A DNA stretch of 64,000 nt from Pseudobdellovibrio exovorus JSS (GTDB lineage Bacteria > Bdellovibrionota > Bdellovibrionia > Bdellovibrionales > Bdellovibrionaceae): contig NC_020813.1 in NCBI RefSeq assembly GCF_000348725.1, positions 930,001 to 994,000 on the forward strand. Reading direction: 5' to 3'. The notes below the pieces were generated by a model that had not been told where the DNA came from, did no database searches, and worked only from the letters and a program-made list of their open reading frames with translations. Both the position numbers and the translations under genes were made by a program. Positions 1-8,481 of the stretch are shown here, in pieces. Position 1 is the stretch's first letter; each line of letters opens with the position of its first letter.

Positions 1-119
1 AAGCCATGACCTCATTGATCGAGCCGATCATGATGGTTGTGTTGGGTGGAGCTATCGCGGTGATCCTAGTGGCGATGTACTTACCAGTATTCAGTATGGG
101 AGACACTATTGGCGTCTAA
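1..119 (+). CDS. pilC: Type IV pilus inner-membrane platform protein PilC, C-terminal end only
   Basis: The reading frame is open from the window edge (first full codon at base 3) to TAA at 117-119. It encodes about 38 residues: an IEPIMMVVLG stretch, a hydrophobic helix, and the ending LPVFSMGDTIGV. The 'LIEP..ivvlG..vg.iv.amylPif.m' pattern is the typical end of PilC/GspF platform proteins, which link the assembly ATPases to the growing pilus. The following pilS and pilR genes support PilC over GspF. The 5' part lies outside the window. Confidence 0.85.
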   Translation, partial: AMTSLIEPIMMVVLGGAIAVILVAMYLPVFSMGDTIGV

Positions 120-1677
120 GAGCGACGGGTTCTCTTTTTTAACTACGCCAGATATTCGTCGTCATGTGCGCATGGCGGCGGTGTTTCTGTATTTTGTTTT
201 ATTTCAGTCTTTAGTTTTTTTACAAAAACCCTTTTTGCAACTTGAGTTTGCCGTTGTGTTTTATCTATCGTTCGGTGTTTTGTTCACATCACGCCTTTGG
301 GAAGGTTTTCTTTGGCACGATAAAGAAAACAGTAAAAGTGGGTTTTGGTCATACTTCTTAGACATAGCTGTATTGATTGTTTTTATGAGGTACTTTCCTC
401 ATCTATCGAGTTTTATTTTAGTTCTACAGTTATTTTTACTTTTCTTAGCCAGCTTTGATTTGGATTTAGCAGAGTTATCGATACTGGGGTTTGTCTGCTC
501 TTTAGGAACGTCGCTGATGAATTTAACAGCTTACCAAGCTGGAACTATTCAGAGTGTTTTGTCATTGGCTCTTTTTAATTTGTCTTATTTGTCGGTTATT
601 GTCATTTCACGACAGTTGAATGTAGAGTTTTCAAGTTTACGCACGGACCTCAGTAAAACACGTAAGAAGTGGAAGTCACAGGAACAATTCCTCAATTCAT
701 TGATTGAAAAACTTCCATTCGGATTAGTGGTGATAGATCAAAATCGTGAAGCGGTATTAAAGAATTCGTATTTGAATAAGACGATTCAGCTGTCACAAGA
801 CAAACTGAATGATCTTATCAGCCGTTACAACAGTGTATCGTCTTCAGGAAATGCTGATATTGCTTATTTACCAGAAGGTGCAACAGATAAGCGTCTTATC
901 AACTTGGATTATAGCAGTTACTACGACGAAGAGGTGGACGAGAACTTAGGATTATACTTAGTCCGTGATGTTACGGATATTCGCCGTTTAGAAGCACAGG
1001 TTCGCCAGAATGAAAAGCTAGCGGCTATAGGACAGTTGGCAGCAGGTATTGCCCATGAAATACGAAACCCATTGGCAGGAATCAGTGGCAGTATTCAACT
1101 TTTATCGCAGGATTTTTCAGATCCTACAGAACAAAAGTTAATGAATATTATTTTAAAAGAAATTGATCGCCTGAATGTGCTGATCACAGAATTCTTAGAC
1201 TACGCCAAGCCAGAGAAAGTTCCTGATGCTGAAATCAGTCTAACTCAAGTGGTTGAAGATGTTGTTTTAAATGTTAAAAAGCGGCCTGATATTCCTCAGG
1301 GATTTGAATGGGTTGTTGAAATCCAAGAGGTTTCGATTCTTGGGTTTTCTGAAAAATTAAAGCAGGCTGTTTTGAATATTGTCATCAATGCGGTTCAGGC
1401 TGTGAAAGCTGATAATCCGCAGCGTATTGAAATTCGTCTAAAACGTGATGGCAGTGATGCTGTTTTAAGTATTCGTGATCACGGTGTCGGCATGACAGAA
1501 GAAACCAAAAAGAAGATGTTTGAACCTTTTCATACAACGAAAGTGAAAGGGACCGGACTAGGACTAGCGGTTACTCATAAAATACTAGAGCTTCACAAAG
1601 CGCGTATTGAAATTGAGACGGAATTAAATAAAGGAACTGAATTTATTATTAAAATTCCCATTGCGAAGGGGAGATAG
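109..1677 (+). CDS. pilS: PilS-type membrane sensor histidine kinase
   Basis: This 522-residue kinase probably controls type IV pilin transcription with the next gene. About six hydrophobic segments fill residues 20-165, followed by a coiled linker and a PAS-like domain (about 190-290). The HisKA H-box AAGIAHEIRNPLAG has its phospho-acceptor at His316. The ATPase domain has the N-box NIVINAVQAV, a DHGVGM G1 box and GTGLGLAV. The start is TTG at 109, overlapping the pilC stop by 11 bases, which implies translational coupling. Membrane kinase order and position directly before a sigma54 activator are as in PilS. The signal it senses is not visible. Confidence 0.85.
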   Translation: MASKSDGFSFLTTPDIRRHVRMAAVFLYFVLFQSLVFLQKPFLQLEFAVVFYLSFGVLFTSRLWEGFLWHDKENSKSGFWSYFLDIAVLIVFMRYFPHLSSFILVLQLFLLFLASFDLDLAELSILGFVCSLGTSLMNLTAYQAGTIQSVLSLALFNLSYLSVIVISRQLNVEFSSLRTDLSKTRKKWKSQEQFLNSLIEKLPFGLVVIDQNREAVLKNSYLNKTIQLSQDKLNDLISRYNSVSSSGNADIAYLPEGATDKRLINLDYSSYYDEEVDENLGLYLVRDVTDIRRLEAQVRQNEKLAAIGQLAAGIAHEIRNPLAGISGSIQLLSQDFSDPTEQKLMNIILKEIDRLNVLITEFLDYAKPEKVPDAEISLTQVVEDVVLNVKKRPDIPQGFEWVVEIQEVSILGFSEKLKQAVLNIVINAVQAVKADNPQRIEIRLKRDGSDAVLSIRDHGVGMTEETKKKMFEPFHTTKVKGTGLGLAVTHKILELHKARIEIETELNKGTEFIIKIPIAKGR

Positions 1678-1686
1678 GGAGAAGTT

Positions 1687-3093
1687 ATGAAGTCACGTAT
1701 TCTAGTAGTGGATGACGAGGAATCAATCCGCGAGTTTCTAGAAATCATGTTAAAAAAAGAAAACTACGAGGTGACTACGGCAGAGGATGGTTTGCGTGCC
1801 AAAGAAATCCTTTCTAAAAAAACCTTCGACATGGTGATCTCGGACATGCAGATGCCAAACATGACGGGTATTGAGTTACTGAAACATGTTAAGGAAACGT
1901 ATCCGGATATGGTTTTCATGATCATCACAGCCTTTGGAACAACTGAGTCTGCGGTGGATGCGATGAAAATGGGTGCTTATGACTATGTGACTAAGCCATT
2001 TAAAATCGATGAAGTCAGATTAAATATCGCCAACGCATTAAGATCTAAAAACTTAGAAACTGAAGTGCGTGTGCTGAAGAAGGAATTAGTTAAAGAGTAC
2101 TCATTTCAAAACATGGTGGGTAACTCGTCAGCTATGCACGCGGTATTTGATTTAATCAAAAGAGTATCGCAGGCGCCTACGAATGTGTTAATCACAGGGG
2201 AATCAGGAACGGGTAAAGAGGTTATTGCTAAGGCTATTCACTACAATGGTCCTTTGAAAGATAGACCATTTGTGACAGTTAACTGTGGAGCGATTCCTGA
2301 AAACTTGATGGAATCAGAGATGTTCGGTCACAAAAAAGGTTCTTTTACTGGCGCGATTGTTGATAAAGCTGGTTTATTTGAGGTTGCTGATGGCGGGACA
2401 CTGTTCTTAGATGAGGTCGGTGAGTTGCCGTTGAGCATTCAGGTAAAGCTTCTACGTGCTATCCAAGAGCGTGTTATTCGTAGAGTGGGTGCTACCGAAG
2501 ATATGAAAGTAGATGTGCGTATCATCGCCGCGACTAATCGTAACTTAGAAGACATGGTGGCAAAAGGAACCTTCCGCCAAGATTTATTCTATCGTCTGAA
2601 TGTTATTAACATCAAGAGTCCACCATTACGTGAGCGCTCAGAGGATATTCCATTATTAGCGAATCATTTCTTAAAGAAGTATAATGATAAGCTTAATAAA
2701 GTTATATCATCGATTTCAACGGAAGCGATGGAGATTCTAAAAAACTATAACTATCCTGGGAACGTGCGTGAACTCGAAAATATGATTGAGCGTACAGTGG
2801 CATTAGAGGCCGGTTCGACAATTTTACCTGAGTCATTGCCGCCAATGGTGAATACATCATCTGGTCGTAAAATGGCTTCTAGTAATGAAATTGAGATCGG
2901 TGAAAATGGTTTAGATCTAGATAAAGTTATAGGTCAAATTGAAAAAGAGCTTTTGCTGAAAGCCATTCACACGGCTGGCGGAGTGAAAAAGAAAGCTGCA
3001 AAATTACTACATATCTCATTTAGATCTATGCGCTATCGTATCGAGAAATACAATCTGGGTATTGTTGGCGATGATGAACTTGATGATGAGTAG
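1687..3093 (+). CDS. pilR: PilR-type sigma54-dependent response regulator
   Basis: This 468-residue NtrC-family activator has three domains. The receiver domain (1-120) has acidic residues D9-D10, phospho-acceptor Asp53 and Lys103 (TKP). The AAA+ domain has Walker A GESGTGKE (171-178), the sigma54-contact loop as GSFTGA (218-223) instead of the common GAFTGA, and Walker B LFLDE (239-243). A Fis-type helix-turn-helix lies at the C-terminus (KKKAAKLLHISFRSMRYRI). It starts nine bases after pilS with SD-like GGGAGAAG. In other bacteria PilR with RpoN drives pilA; no pilA is visible here. A Ser at position two of the loop occurs in some active family members. Confidence 0.88.
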   Translation: MKSRILVVDDEESIREFLEIMLKKENYEVTTAEDGLRAKEILSKKTFDMVISDMQMPNMTGIELLKHVKETYPDMVFMIITAFGTTESAVDAMKMGAYDYVTKPFKIDEVRLNIANALRSKNLETEVRVLKKELVKEYSFQNMVGNSSAMHAVFDLIKRVSQAPTNVLITGESGTGKEVIAKAIHYNGPLKDRPFVTVNCGAIPENLMESEMFGHKKGSFTGAIVDKAGLFEVADGGTLFLDEVGELPLSIQVKLLRAIQERVIRRVGATEDMKVDVRIIAATNRNLEDMVAKGTFRQDLFYRLNVINIKSPPLRERSEDIPLLANHFLKKYNDKLNKVISSISTEAMEILKNYNYPGNVRELENMIERTVALEAGSTILPESLPPMVNTSSGRKMASSNEIEIGENGLDLDKVIGQIEKELLLKAIHTAGGVKKKAAKLLHISFRSMRYRIEKYNLGIVGDDELDDE

Positions 3094-3116
3094 TCTTTAT
3101 TCATACTGACATGAAA

Positions 3117-4571
3117 TCAGTGTGAAGCATCGGCGGTGTAGGGCATGGTCACTTGAAAGTGAGCCCCCTGCATCGCAGGTTCCAGAACCGCGATTCTAAA
3201 TCCATGTAAATCTGCAATTTTCTTTGCAATAGATAATCCGAGTCCATAACCACTAGTTTTAACCATAGAATTTATTTTCATAAAACGATCGAAAATCAAC
3301 GGGATATTTTCGCTGTCGATACCGCTGCCATAGTCGACAATATCTAAAGTCGTGGCGTCTTGATTCCATGTGAGGGTCACACTGACAGATTTATCCTGAG
3401 GTGAGTATTTGATCGCATTTTCCAGAATATTATAGATGAGGTTATAAACGAGGTCTTCTTGTCCTTTTAAGGCTTGTCTATCTGCTAAATCATGAATTTT
3501 TACATCTATTTTGATATTTCGAGTAGAAGCTTTCTTCTGCAAGTCTGCAATCACTTGAAATAGGATGGTATCGACTTCGATATCTTGAAAGTGTAGGTGT
3601 TCAAGTCCTGATTCGATACGTGATAGCAATAACATGTGATGCACAATCTTTGTGAGCTTGTCCGTTTCCTCAATCAGGCTTTGTAGGAACTGATCTTGTT
3701 CTTTGTTTTGATTCAAGTGAGTTTCAATTTCACCTTTTAATACAGTGAGCGGTGTCAGAAGTTGGTGCGAGGCATTTGCAATAAAGCGTTCTTGTGAGCG
3801 GAAGGCATCTTCGATTCGATCTAACATTCTGTTATGGGTTTCCGTCAAGGTGCGAATTTCATCATGAGATTCGGGCAGGGCTACGCGATCCGAAAGTCGT
3901 CCAAATTGAACATGATTCATATTATCGATCAGTTGATTAATCGGGGTCATGGCCTTTGACGAGACATAAAAACCAGCAACCACAGAAATTAAAATTAAGA
4001 GTGGAAAACCATAAAGGATAATGGATTTTAAACGCTCTAACTGAGTTTCAAATGTCGTCATGGGAACTGCGATTTGCAAATAATAATCCGGAGGAACTCC
4101 AATATCTAAAGGGAACGTGATAAGGCGATAAGAAGCGGATTCGGCTGCTGACAGATGACTGGTGTCATGCAAGGTCAGGTAGTGTGAGTCATGGCCTTGC
4201 TGTATATAAAGAAAAGCCTCTTTATAAGGAAGGGGCCACTGTTCGAGGCCCTCAGTTTGCACGATGATCTCGCCAGAAGAATGACGAATGCTGATCAGAG
4301 ACTTACCTGTCGAAAAAGGAAAAATTTTATCCTCATCTAAAGGGAAAAGTGTGAAAGCTGGCTCATTAGCAGGTGGGGCTTCTAAACTACGAGTCACATC
4401 AATGGCGTAGTTATAGAGCGAGTTATCAAACTCGTTAAGTAATGAGTCATTGAGTGCGTAATACATAAAAAGAGCAAACGTCAGCGTTGTGGCTCCGAAG
4501 ATCAGAACAAACAGCGCCGTCAGGCGAACTTTGAGATTAGGCTTCTTTAAGAATGTAACCAACGCCAACAA
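3117..4571 (-). CDS. Two-component sensor histidine kinase with HAMP domain
   Basis: This protein of about 484 residues partners the regulator directly upstream (4537-5217). It has a transmembrane helix near residues 17-40, a periplasmic sensor region of about 140 residues, a second helix at about 184-203, and a HAMP linker. The HisKA motif FIANASHQLLTPLTVLKG puts the phospho-acceptor at His269. The ATPase domain has NILENAIKYS, DYGSGI and GYGLGLSIAKK. The layout resembles CusS/QseC-type kinases, but the stimulus is unknown. The start is uncertain: the first usable codon is TTG at 4571, giving a 35-base overlap with the regulator, and no good ribosome-binding site marks it. Confidence 0.82.
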   Translation of the reverse strand: MLALVTFLKKPNLKVRLTALFVLIFGATTLTFALFMYYALNDSLLNEFDNSLYNYAIDVTRSLEAPPANEPAFTLFPLDEDKIFPFSTGKSLISIRHSSGEIIVQTEGLEQWPLPYKEAFLYIQQGHDSHYLTLHDTSHLSAAESASYRLITFPLDIGVPPDYYLQIAVPMTTFETQLERLKSIILYGFPLLILISVVAGFYVSSKAMTPINQLIDNMNHVQFGRLSDRVALPESHDEIRTLTETHNRMLDRIEDAFRSQERFIANASHQLLTPLTVLKGEIETHLNQNKEQDQFLQSLIEETDKLTKIVHHMLLLSRIESGLEHLHFQDIEVDTILFQVIADLQKKASTRNIKIDVKIHDLADRQALKGQEDLVYNLIYNILENAIKYSPQDKSVSVTLTWNQDATTLDIVDYGSGIDSENIPLIFDRFMKINSMVKTSGYGLGLSIAKKIADLHGFRIAVLEPAMQGAHFQVTMPYTADASH

Positions 4572-5217
4572 CCGTATGGATTAATTTTTTATTGAATGAA
4601 GCTGCATCTACTTTCTTTCTTAGTAAATTAACGTAGACATCGATCACGTTACTTCCTGAATCAAAGTTTAAATCCCACACATGTTCGGCTATAGAAACAC
4701 GTCCTAGGGGGATCTCGGGATTTCTAAGAAAGTACTCTAATAGCGAGAACTCTTTTGTCGTTAGGGTGATTTCGACATTTTGTCTTTTCACTTTTCTACG
4801 TACCAAATCCATTTCGATGTCAGAAAACTTGAGTACGGAATCAATACTGCTTGCCGACTGTGTACGACGTAGAAGAGCTCGCACTCGCGCCAAAAGCTCT
4901 TCAAAAGAGAAGGGTTTCGTTAGATAATCATCAGCACCTGCATCAAGCCCATTTACTTTGTCTTTGGTGGTGGTGAGAGCAGTTAGAAGAAGAATAGGAC
5001 CCTTGAAGCCATCCCGTCGTAAGTGACGTGTTGTATCGACGCCACTAGGGCCAGGAAGCATCACATCTAGAATAATTAAATCATATTCACTACTGGCCAC
5101 ATAGGATTCAGCTGTGGGACCTGATTCCGCCACGTCTACAGCATAGCCCACTTCATTAAGGCCTTTTTTAATGAACTGCGAGGTTTTAACTTCATCTTCG
5201 ACTACAAGAATACGCAT
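4537..5217 (-). CDS. OmpR/PhoB-family response regulator
   Basis: This is a 226-residue DNA-binding regulator. The receiver domain has E7-D8 acidic residues, phospho-acceptor Asp51 in IILDVMLPG, and the Lys of LTKPF. A winged-helix effector domain follows (about 128-224), with the family signatures TTKEFSLLEYFLRNP, RVSIAEHVWD and NVIDVYVNLLRKKVD. It is first in a minus-strand pair with its kinase. The spacing and overlap imply one transcript, and the pair resembles heavy-metal or envelope-stress systems, though no target is identifiable. The EamA gene upstream ends 14 bases before the start and may be cotranscribed. Confidence 0.85.
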   Translation of the reverse strand: MRILVVEDEVKTSQFIKKGLNEVGYAVDVAESGPTAESYVASSEYDLIILDVMLPGPSGVDTTRHLRRDGFKGPILLLTALTTTKDKVNGLDAGADDYLTKPFSFEELLARVRALLRRTQSASSIDSVLKFSDIEMDLVRRKVKRQNVEITLTTKEFSLLEYFLRNPEIPLGRVSIAEHVWDLNFDSGSNVIDVYVNLLRKKVDAASFNKKLIHTVVGVGYILKEA

Positions 5218-5231
5218 AGACTCAGTCTGCC

Positions 5232-6113
5232 TTAAGCTCTAAAGAGATGAAATTGTTTTTTTAAAAAACTCAGAATTGCTGGGGCAAATAAAATGATAAC
5301 AGCGATACTGGTCAGTAAAAAGGAGATCCAAGCGTAATCGCCCAATTTTTCGCTGAAAATATAATAGGCTAATATGGAGGCGATAACGGGCTCGATCAAT
5401 TTACCGCAAGCCATGAGGTTGATGTTCATAAATTGAACGAGATAAGTAAAAAGTAAATGTCCTAATAATGTAGGGAAGAGCACAAGGCCAGCTACCGATA
5501 TCCATGAAATGGTGGGATAGCCAGTGAGGGGAGCGCTTTTACCCACAACACAAAGTCCGAATAAAATAGCACATGTACTATACTGGATTACTGCAAAAAC
5601 ACTGTTATCAAGTCGTGTGCGCGCCTGCTTTCCGGTTAACATATAGCCAGCATAGAAAAATGCAGATAGAAGTGCTGACCAATCTCCGTAGTTATTGGAA
5701 AGATGGAAATCATGTATAACCAGCAGATAAATGCTGGTCAGGGCTAATAGGTAAGAAACCATAAGCCGCTTTTTGAAGACTTCGTTGAAAAAAACAATAG
5801 CTCCTATTGAAGTCCAAACAGGATTCGACGAAAAAATAATCATCGTGTTAGAGACTGTCGTATTTTGTGAAGCAAATTTATATGTCCATAGATGCATAAA
5901 AAAGAGGGAGCCAGAAGCCAACGCCCAAAGAAGGTGTTTGTTGAAAGGTGGCCATTTCTTTCTAAGCACAAGTGCTATTAAAAACACTAAAATAGCCGCA
6001 ATAGAAAGGCGATAAAACCCTAAAACTTCAACCGGCATTTGACTGAGTTTTGCCCAGTTCGGAGAAGTTGAAAGACTGAATAAAGCTATAAAATAAAGCA
6101 GTGTGTGCGGCAT
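5232..6113 (-). CDS. EamA/DMT-superfamily membrane exporter
   Basis: This is a 293-residue inner-membrane protein with about ten hydrophobic helices in two repeated halves, the normal size and fold of EamA (RhaT/YdcZ-like) transporters. The first repeat contains FYRLSIAAILVFLIAL and a helix-4 SNPVWTSIGAIVFFNEVF motif. The second contains IEPVIASILAYYIFSEKLG, the family's repeated 'P...l.a.l.l.E' signature. Members export amino acids, nucleobases or metabolites, and the substrate cannot be read from sequence. It lies 14 bases upstream of the two-component genes on the same strand, so it may share their transcript. It is divergent from the FKBP gene. Confidence 0.85.
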   Translation of the reverse strand: MPHTLLYFIALFSLSTSPNWAKLSQMPVEVLGFYRLSIAAILVFLIALVLRKKWPPFNKHLLWALASGSLFFMHLWTYKFASQNTTVSNTMIIFSSNPVWTSIGAIVFFNEVFKKRLMVSYLLALTSIYLLVIHDFHLSNNYGDWSALLSAFFYAGYMLTGKQARTRLDNSVFAVIQYSTCAILFGLCVVGKSAPLTGYPTISWISVAGLVLFPTLLGHLLFTYLVQFMNINLMACGKLIEPVIASILAYYIFSEKLGDYAWISFLLTSIAVIILFAPAILSFLKKQFHLFRA

Positions 6114-6200
6114 GTTATGTGTATGAAATCCTGAGGAATTCGATCATGCTTTATCCTTGAAGACAACATTTTAAGTTCATTTAATGAAAGGAACTCCCAA

Positions 6201-6905
6201 ATGAATAAAATATTAGTTCTGGCTGCGGTTGGCCTGAGTATCACTTTAACAGCTTGTAACAAGGCAGATTTGAAATCAGATAAAGGGCAAGCTTCATACG
6301 CTATCGGCCAACAGATCGGTAAAAATCTTAAGTCTCAGAACATTGAAATTGATCCTAAGACATTGGCGGCTTCACTAGCTGATGCAACTGCTGGTAAGTC
6401 AGAAATGACTGATGAAGAGATCCAAAAAGCTCTTATGAAATTACAAGAGCTTTCTATGAAAAAACAACAGGAAGAAACTGAAAACAATAAAAAGAAATCA
6501 GAAGAATTCTTGGCAAAAAACAAATCTGCTGAAGGCGTAAAAGAGACAGCTTCAGGATTACAATACTCAGTTATCACTGAAGGTACTGGCGCCACTCCAA
6601 AAGCTGATGATATGGTTGTTTGTCACTACACAGGAACATTGATTGATGGAACTAAATTTGACTCATCAGTAGATCGTGGTGAGCCAGCTGAATTCCCAGT
6701 AAGTGGTGTAATCCCAGGTTGGACAGAAGCTTTACAAATGATGAAAGTGGGATCTAAATACAAATTATTTATTCCACCAGATTTAGCTTATGGTCCTCAA
6801 GGTCGCCCAGGTATTCCACCAAATTCAACTTTGATTTTCGAAGTTGAATTGTTGGATATCGTAAAAGCAGAACCACCTGCAAAAGCTTCAAAAGCTAGAA
6901 AATAG
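6201..6905 (+). CDS. FKBP-type peptidyl-prolyl isomerase lipoprotein (Mip/FkpA-like)
   Basis: This 234-residue protein should catalyse proline cis-trans isomerisation in the envelope. A lipoprotein signal ends in the lipobox LTAC with Cys19; Asn follows, which would favour outer-membrane sorting under the E. coli rule. Residues 25-90 resemble the helical Mip/FkpA dimerisation domain (SYAIGQQIGKNL), followed by a Lys/Glu-rich helix. The FKBP domain (about 125-222) has the hallmark VVCHYTGTLIDGTKFDSS, VIPGWTEALQMM and FEVELLDI. An SD-like AAGGAACTC precedes the ATG. It lies 10 bases before pdxH on the same strand. Confidence 0.88.
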   Translation: MNKILVLAAVGLSITLTACNKADLKSDKGQASYAIGQQIGKNLKSQNIEIDPKTLAASLADATAGKSEMTDEEIQKALMKLQELSMKKQQEETENNKKKSEEFLAKNKSAEGVKETASGLQYSVITEGTGATPKADDMVVCHYTGTLIDGTKFDSSVDRGEPAEFPVSGVIPGWTEALQMMKVGSKYKLFIPPDLAYGPQGRPGIPPNSTLIFEVELLDIVKAEPPAKASKARK

Positions 6906-6915
6906 TAAATCAGTT

Positions 6916-7506
6916 ATGAGCTTTGATTTTAAGAAAGACCCTATTGAAAATTTCTTAAGTCTTTATAAACAAGCTCAACTGAAAGGTATTCCGGACGCTA
7001 ATGCTATGTCATTAGCGACAGTGAATGCCGACAACCAACCCTCGGTACGCATTGTCTTTTATAAAGGCATCAGTGAACGAGGGTTTTCTTTTTTTACTAA
7101 CTATAATGGTCGTAAAGGGCAGGATTTAGCGCACAATGCGAAAGTAGCTGCTAACTTTTTCTGGCCTCATCTTGAACAGCAAGTTCGTATCGAAGGACAT
7201 GTAGAAAAGCTATCTCGGGAAGAGTCGGAAGCTTATTTTGCATCACGTCCTCGTCTTAGCCAAATCGGGGCTTGGGGTTCTAATCAATCTGAAATCTTAG
7301 AGTCATTTGATCACTTCACTCAGAAGGTCGCAGCGTTAGAAGAAAAATTCAAAGGTCAGCTTGTTCCATGTCCCCCACACTGGGGAGGGTATCGTATCGT
7401 CCCACATGAGATCGAATTTTGGTTCGGTCAAACAGGGCGTTTACACCAGCGCTATGTCTATCAAGTTGATGGGCAGGGATGGAAGCGCTTTCTTCGGTCT
7501 CCGTAG
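6916..7506 (+). CDS. pdxH: Pyridoxamine 5'-phosphate oxidase
   Basis: The 196-residue enzyme oxidises pyridoxamine or pyridoxine 5'-phosphate to pyridoxal 5'-phosphate using FMN, in the cytoplasm. Family motifs are present in order: the substrate/FMN segment SVRIVFYKGI, SFFTNYNGRKGQDL, WGSNQSE, and the C-terminal WGGYRIVPHEIEFWFGQTGR with a final Arg/His/Trp set. Length is slightly shorter than E. coli PdxH (218) because the N-terminal tail is short. It follows the FKBP gene by 10 bases, and its stop overlaps the GTG of pcp by one base. All three are probably cotranscribed. Confidence 0.93.
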   Translation: MSFDFKKDPIENFLSLYKQAQLKGIPDANAMSLATVNADNQPSVRIVFYKGISERGFSFFTNYNGRKGQDLAHNAKVAANFFWPHLEQQVRIEGHVEKLSREESEAYFASRPRLSQIGAWGSNQSEILESFDHFTQKVAALEEKFKGQLVPCPPHWGGYRIVPHEIEFWFGQTGRLHQRYVYQVDGQGWKRFLRSP

Positions 7507-8096
7507 TGAAAATCTTAGTCACCGGCTTTAAGCCTTTTTTATCCGAAAAAATAAATCCAAGTGAGTTGTTAGCAACAGATCTGGGAAAGAAATTTCCTAA
7601 TGTGGTGACCAGCTTTATTTTGCCAGTTGAGTTTGGTAGAAGCTATGAAGTCTTAAAAGATGTGCTCAAAGCAGAAAAGTTTGATTACATCCTGATGTTG
7701 GGACAAGCCGCCGGACGAGAGAAAATATGTTTTGAAAAGATTGCTTTGAACTGGGTGCAATCAGAAAGTCCAGACGAAGCTAATATTGTTCCTTCAACAC
7801 GGCCGATTGCAGCAGAGCAGCCCTTGGCATTGATGTCATCTTTTCCAGTGGATCAGGTCTATCAGGCGTTGCAGAAGGAGGGACTTCCTGTCAGTCTTTC
7901 TTTTTCAGCGGGCACCTATGTTTGTAATGAGCTGTATTTTAAAGTATCAGCCTTTGAGGACGTTAAATCTGTATTCGTGCATGTGCCTTTAATTGAAGAA
8001 CAAGTGAAAGAAGATAAGCCTCGCCCATTTATAGGCTATGCAGAGCAATTAGAGGTTATGCAGAGAATGATCAGTGTATTGCTGTTGGAGCAATAA
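7506..8096 (+). CDS. pcp: Pyrrolidone-carboxylate peptidase (C15 family)
   Basis: A 196-residue cytosolic cysteine peptidase that removes N-terminal pyroglutamate. Visible motifs: the opening KILVTGFKPF and KINPSE (normally TGFePFgg..iNPS), the Glu of the triad in CFEKIALN, the nucleophile Cys in SAGTYVCNELYF, and His in FVHVPL. I chose GTG at 7506, overlapping the pdxH stop (taGTG), because it places the conserved MKILVTGF at the N-terminus. An upstream ATG at 7479 would add nine non-conserved residues. The 3' end overlaps the convergent apaG by 26 bases. The family is somewhat divergent here, but all triad positions are kept. Confidence 0.85.
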   Translation: MKILVTGFKPFLSEKINPSELLATDLGKKFPNVVTSFILPVEFGRSYEVLKDVLKAEKFDYILMLGQAAGREKICFEKIALNWVQSESPDEANIVPSTRPIAAEQPLALMSSFPVDQVYQALQKEGLPVSLSFSAGTYVCNELYFKVSAFEDVKSVFVHVPLIEEQVKEDKPRPFIGYAEQLEVMQRMISVLLLEQ

Positions 8097-8481
8097 GATA
8101 GAACTCAGGAATTTCGACTTCGAAACTTTCACCATCTTCATCTACGAAATGATAAAAGCCACGCATAGAGCCTGAACTTGTTTTCAAAGGGCAGGCGCTG
8201 TCGTACTCAAAACTCTGTCCGGCTGTGATTTTAGGCTGTAAACCAACAACTCCTGGGCCACGAACTTCTTCGATATGACCTAAGGCATCTGTGATGATCC
8301 AATGGCGGCTCATCAGTTGAGCTGTACTTGAACCTACATTTTTAATCGTGATTTTGTATGCAAAGAAAAAGCGGTGTTGATCCGGCGCCGATTCAGATTC
8401 GACATAGGCCGTTGTGGTCGTGATTTGAAATTCAGTATTCAGCGCTTTTTTAAGACTCATCTTAGGTAAGCGTCTCATCAA
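8071..8481 (-). CDS. apaG: ApaG-domain protein
   Basis: This 136-residue protein carries an ApaG (DUF525) domain, a fibronectin-III-like beta sandwich. Diagnostic stretches are RFFFAYKITIKNVG, LMSRHWIITDALGH, VRGPGVVGLQP, GQSFEYDSACPL and SGSMRGFYHF. ApaG has been linked to Co2+ resistance and Mg2+ efflux in enterics, but its molecular function is unclear. The start at 8481 shares ATGA with the stop of the upstream nuclease (a 4-base overlap), indicating translational coupling. The 3' end overlaps pcp on the other strand. Confidence 0.88.
   Translation of the reverse strand: MMRRLPKMSLKKALNTEFQITTTTAYVESESAPDQHRFFFAYKITIKNVGSSTAQLMSRHWIITDALGHIEEVRGPGVVGLQPKITAGQSFEYDSACPLKTSSGSMRGFYHFVDEDGESFEVEIPEFYLIAPTAIH

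Noticed and set aside
2317-2355. GSFTGA in place of GAFTGA in PilR as evidence of an inactive activator
   Set aside because: Ser at this position occurs in active sigma54 activators and the essential Phe and Thr are kept.
3104-3122. ACTGA/TCAGT stem between pilR and the kinase gene
   Set aside because: Only five pairs and no T run.
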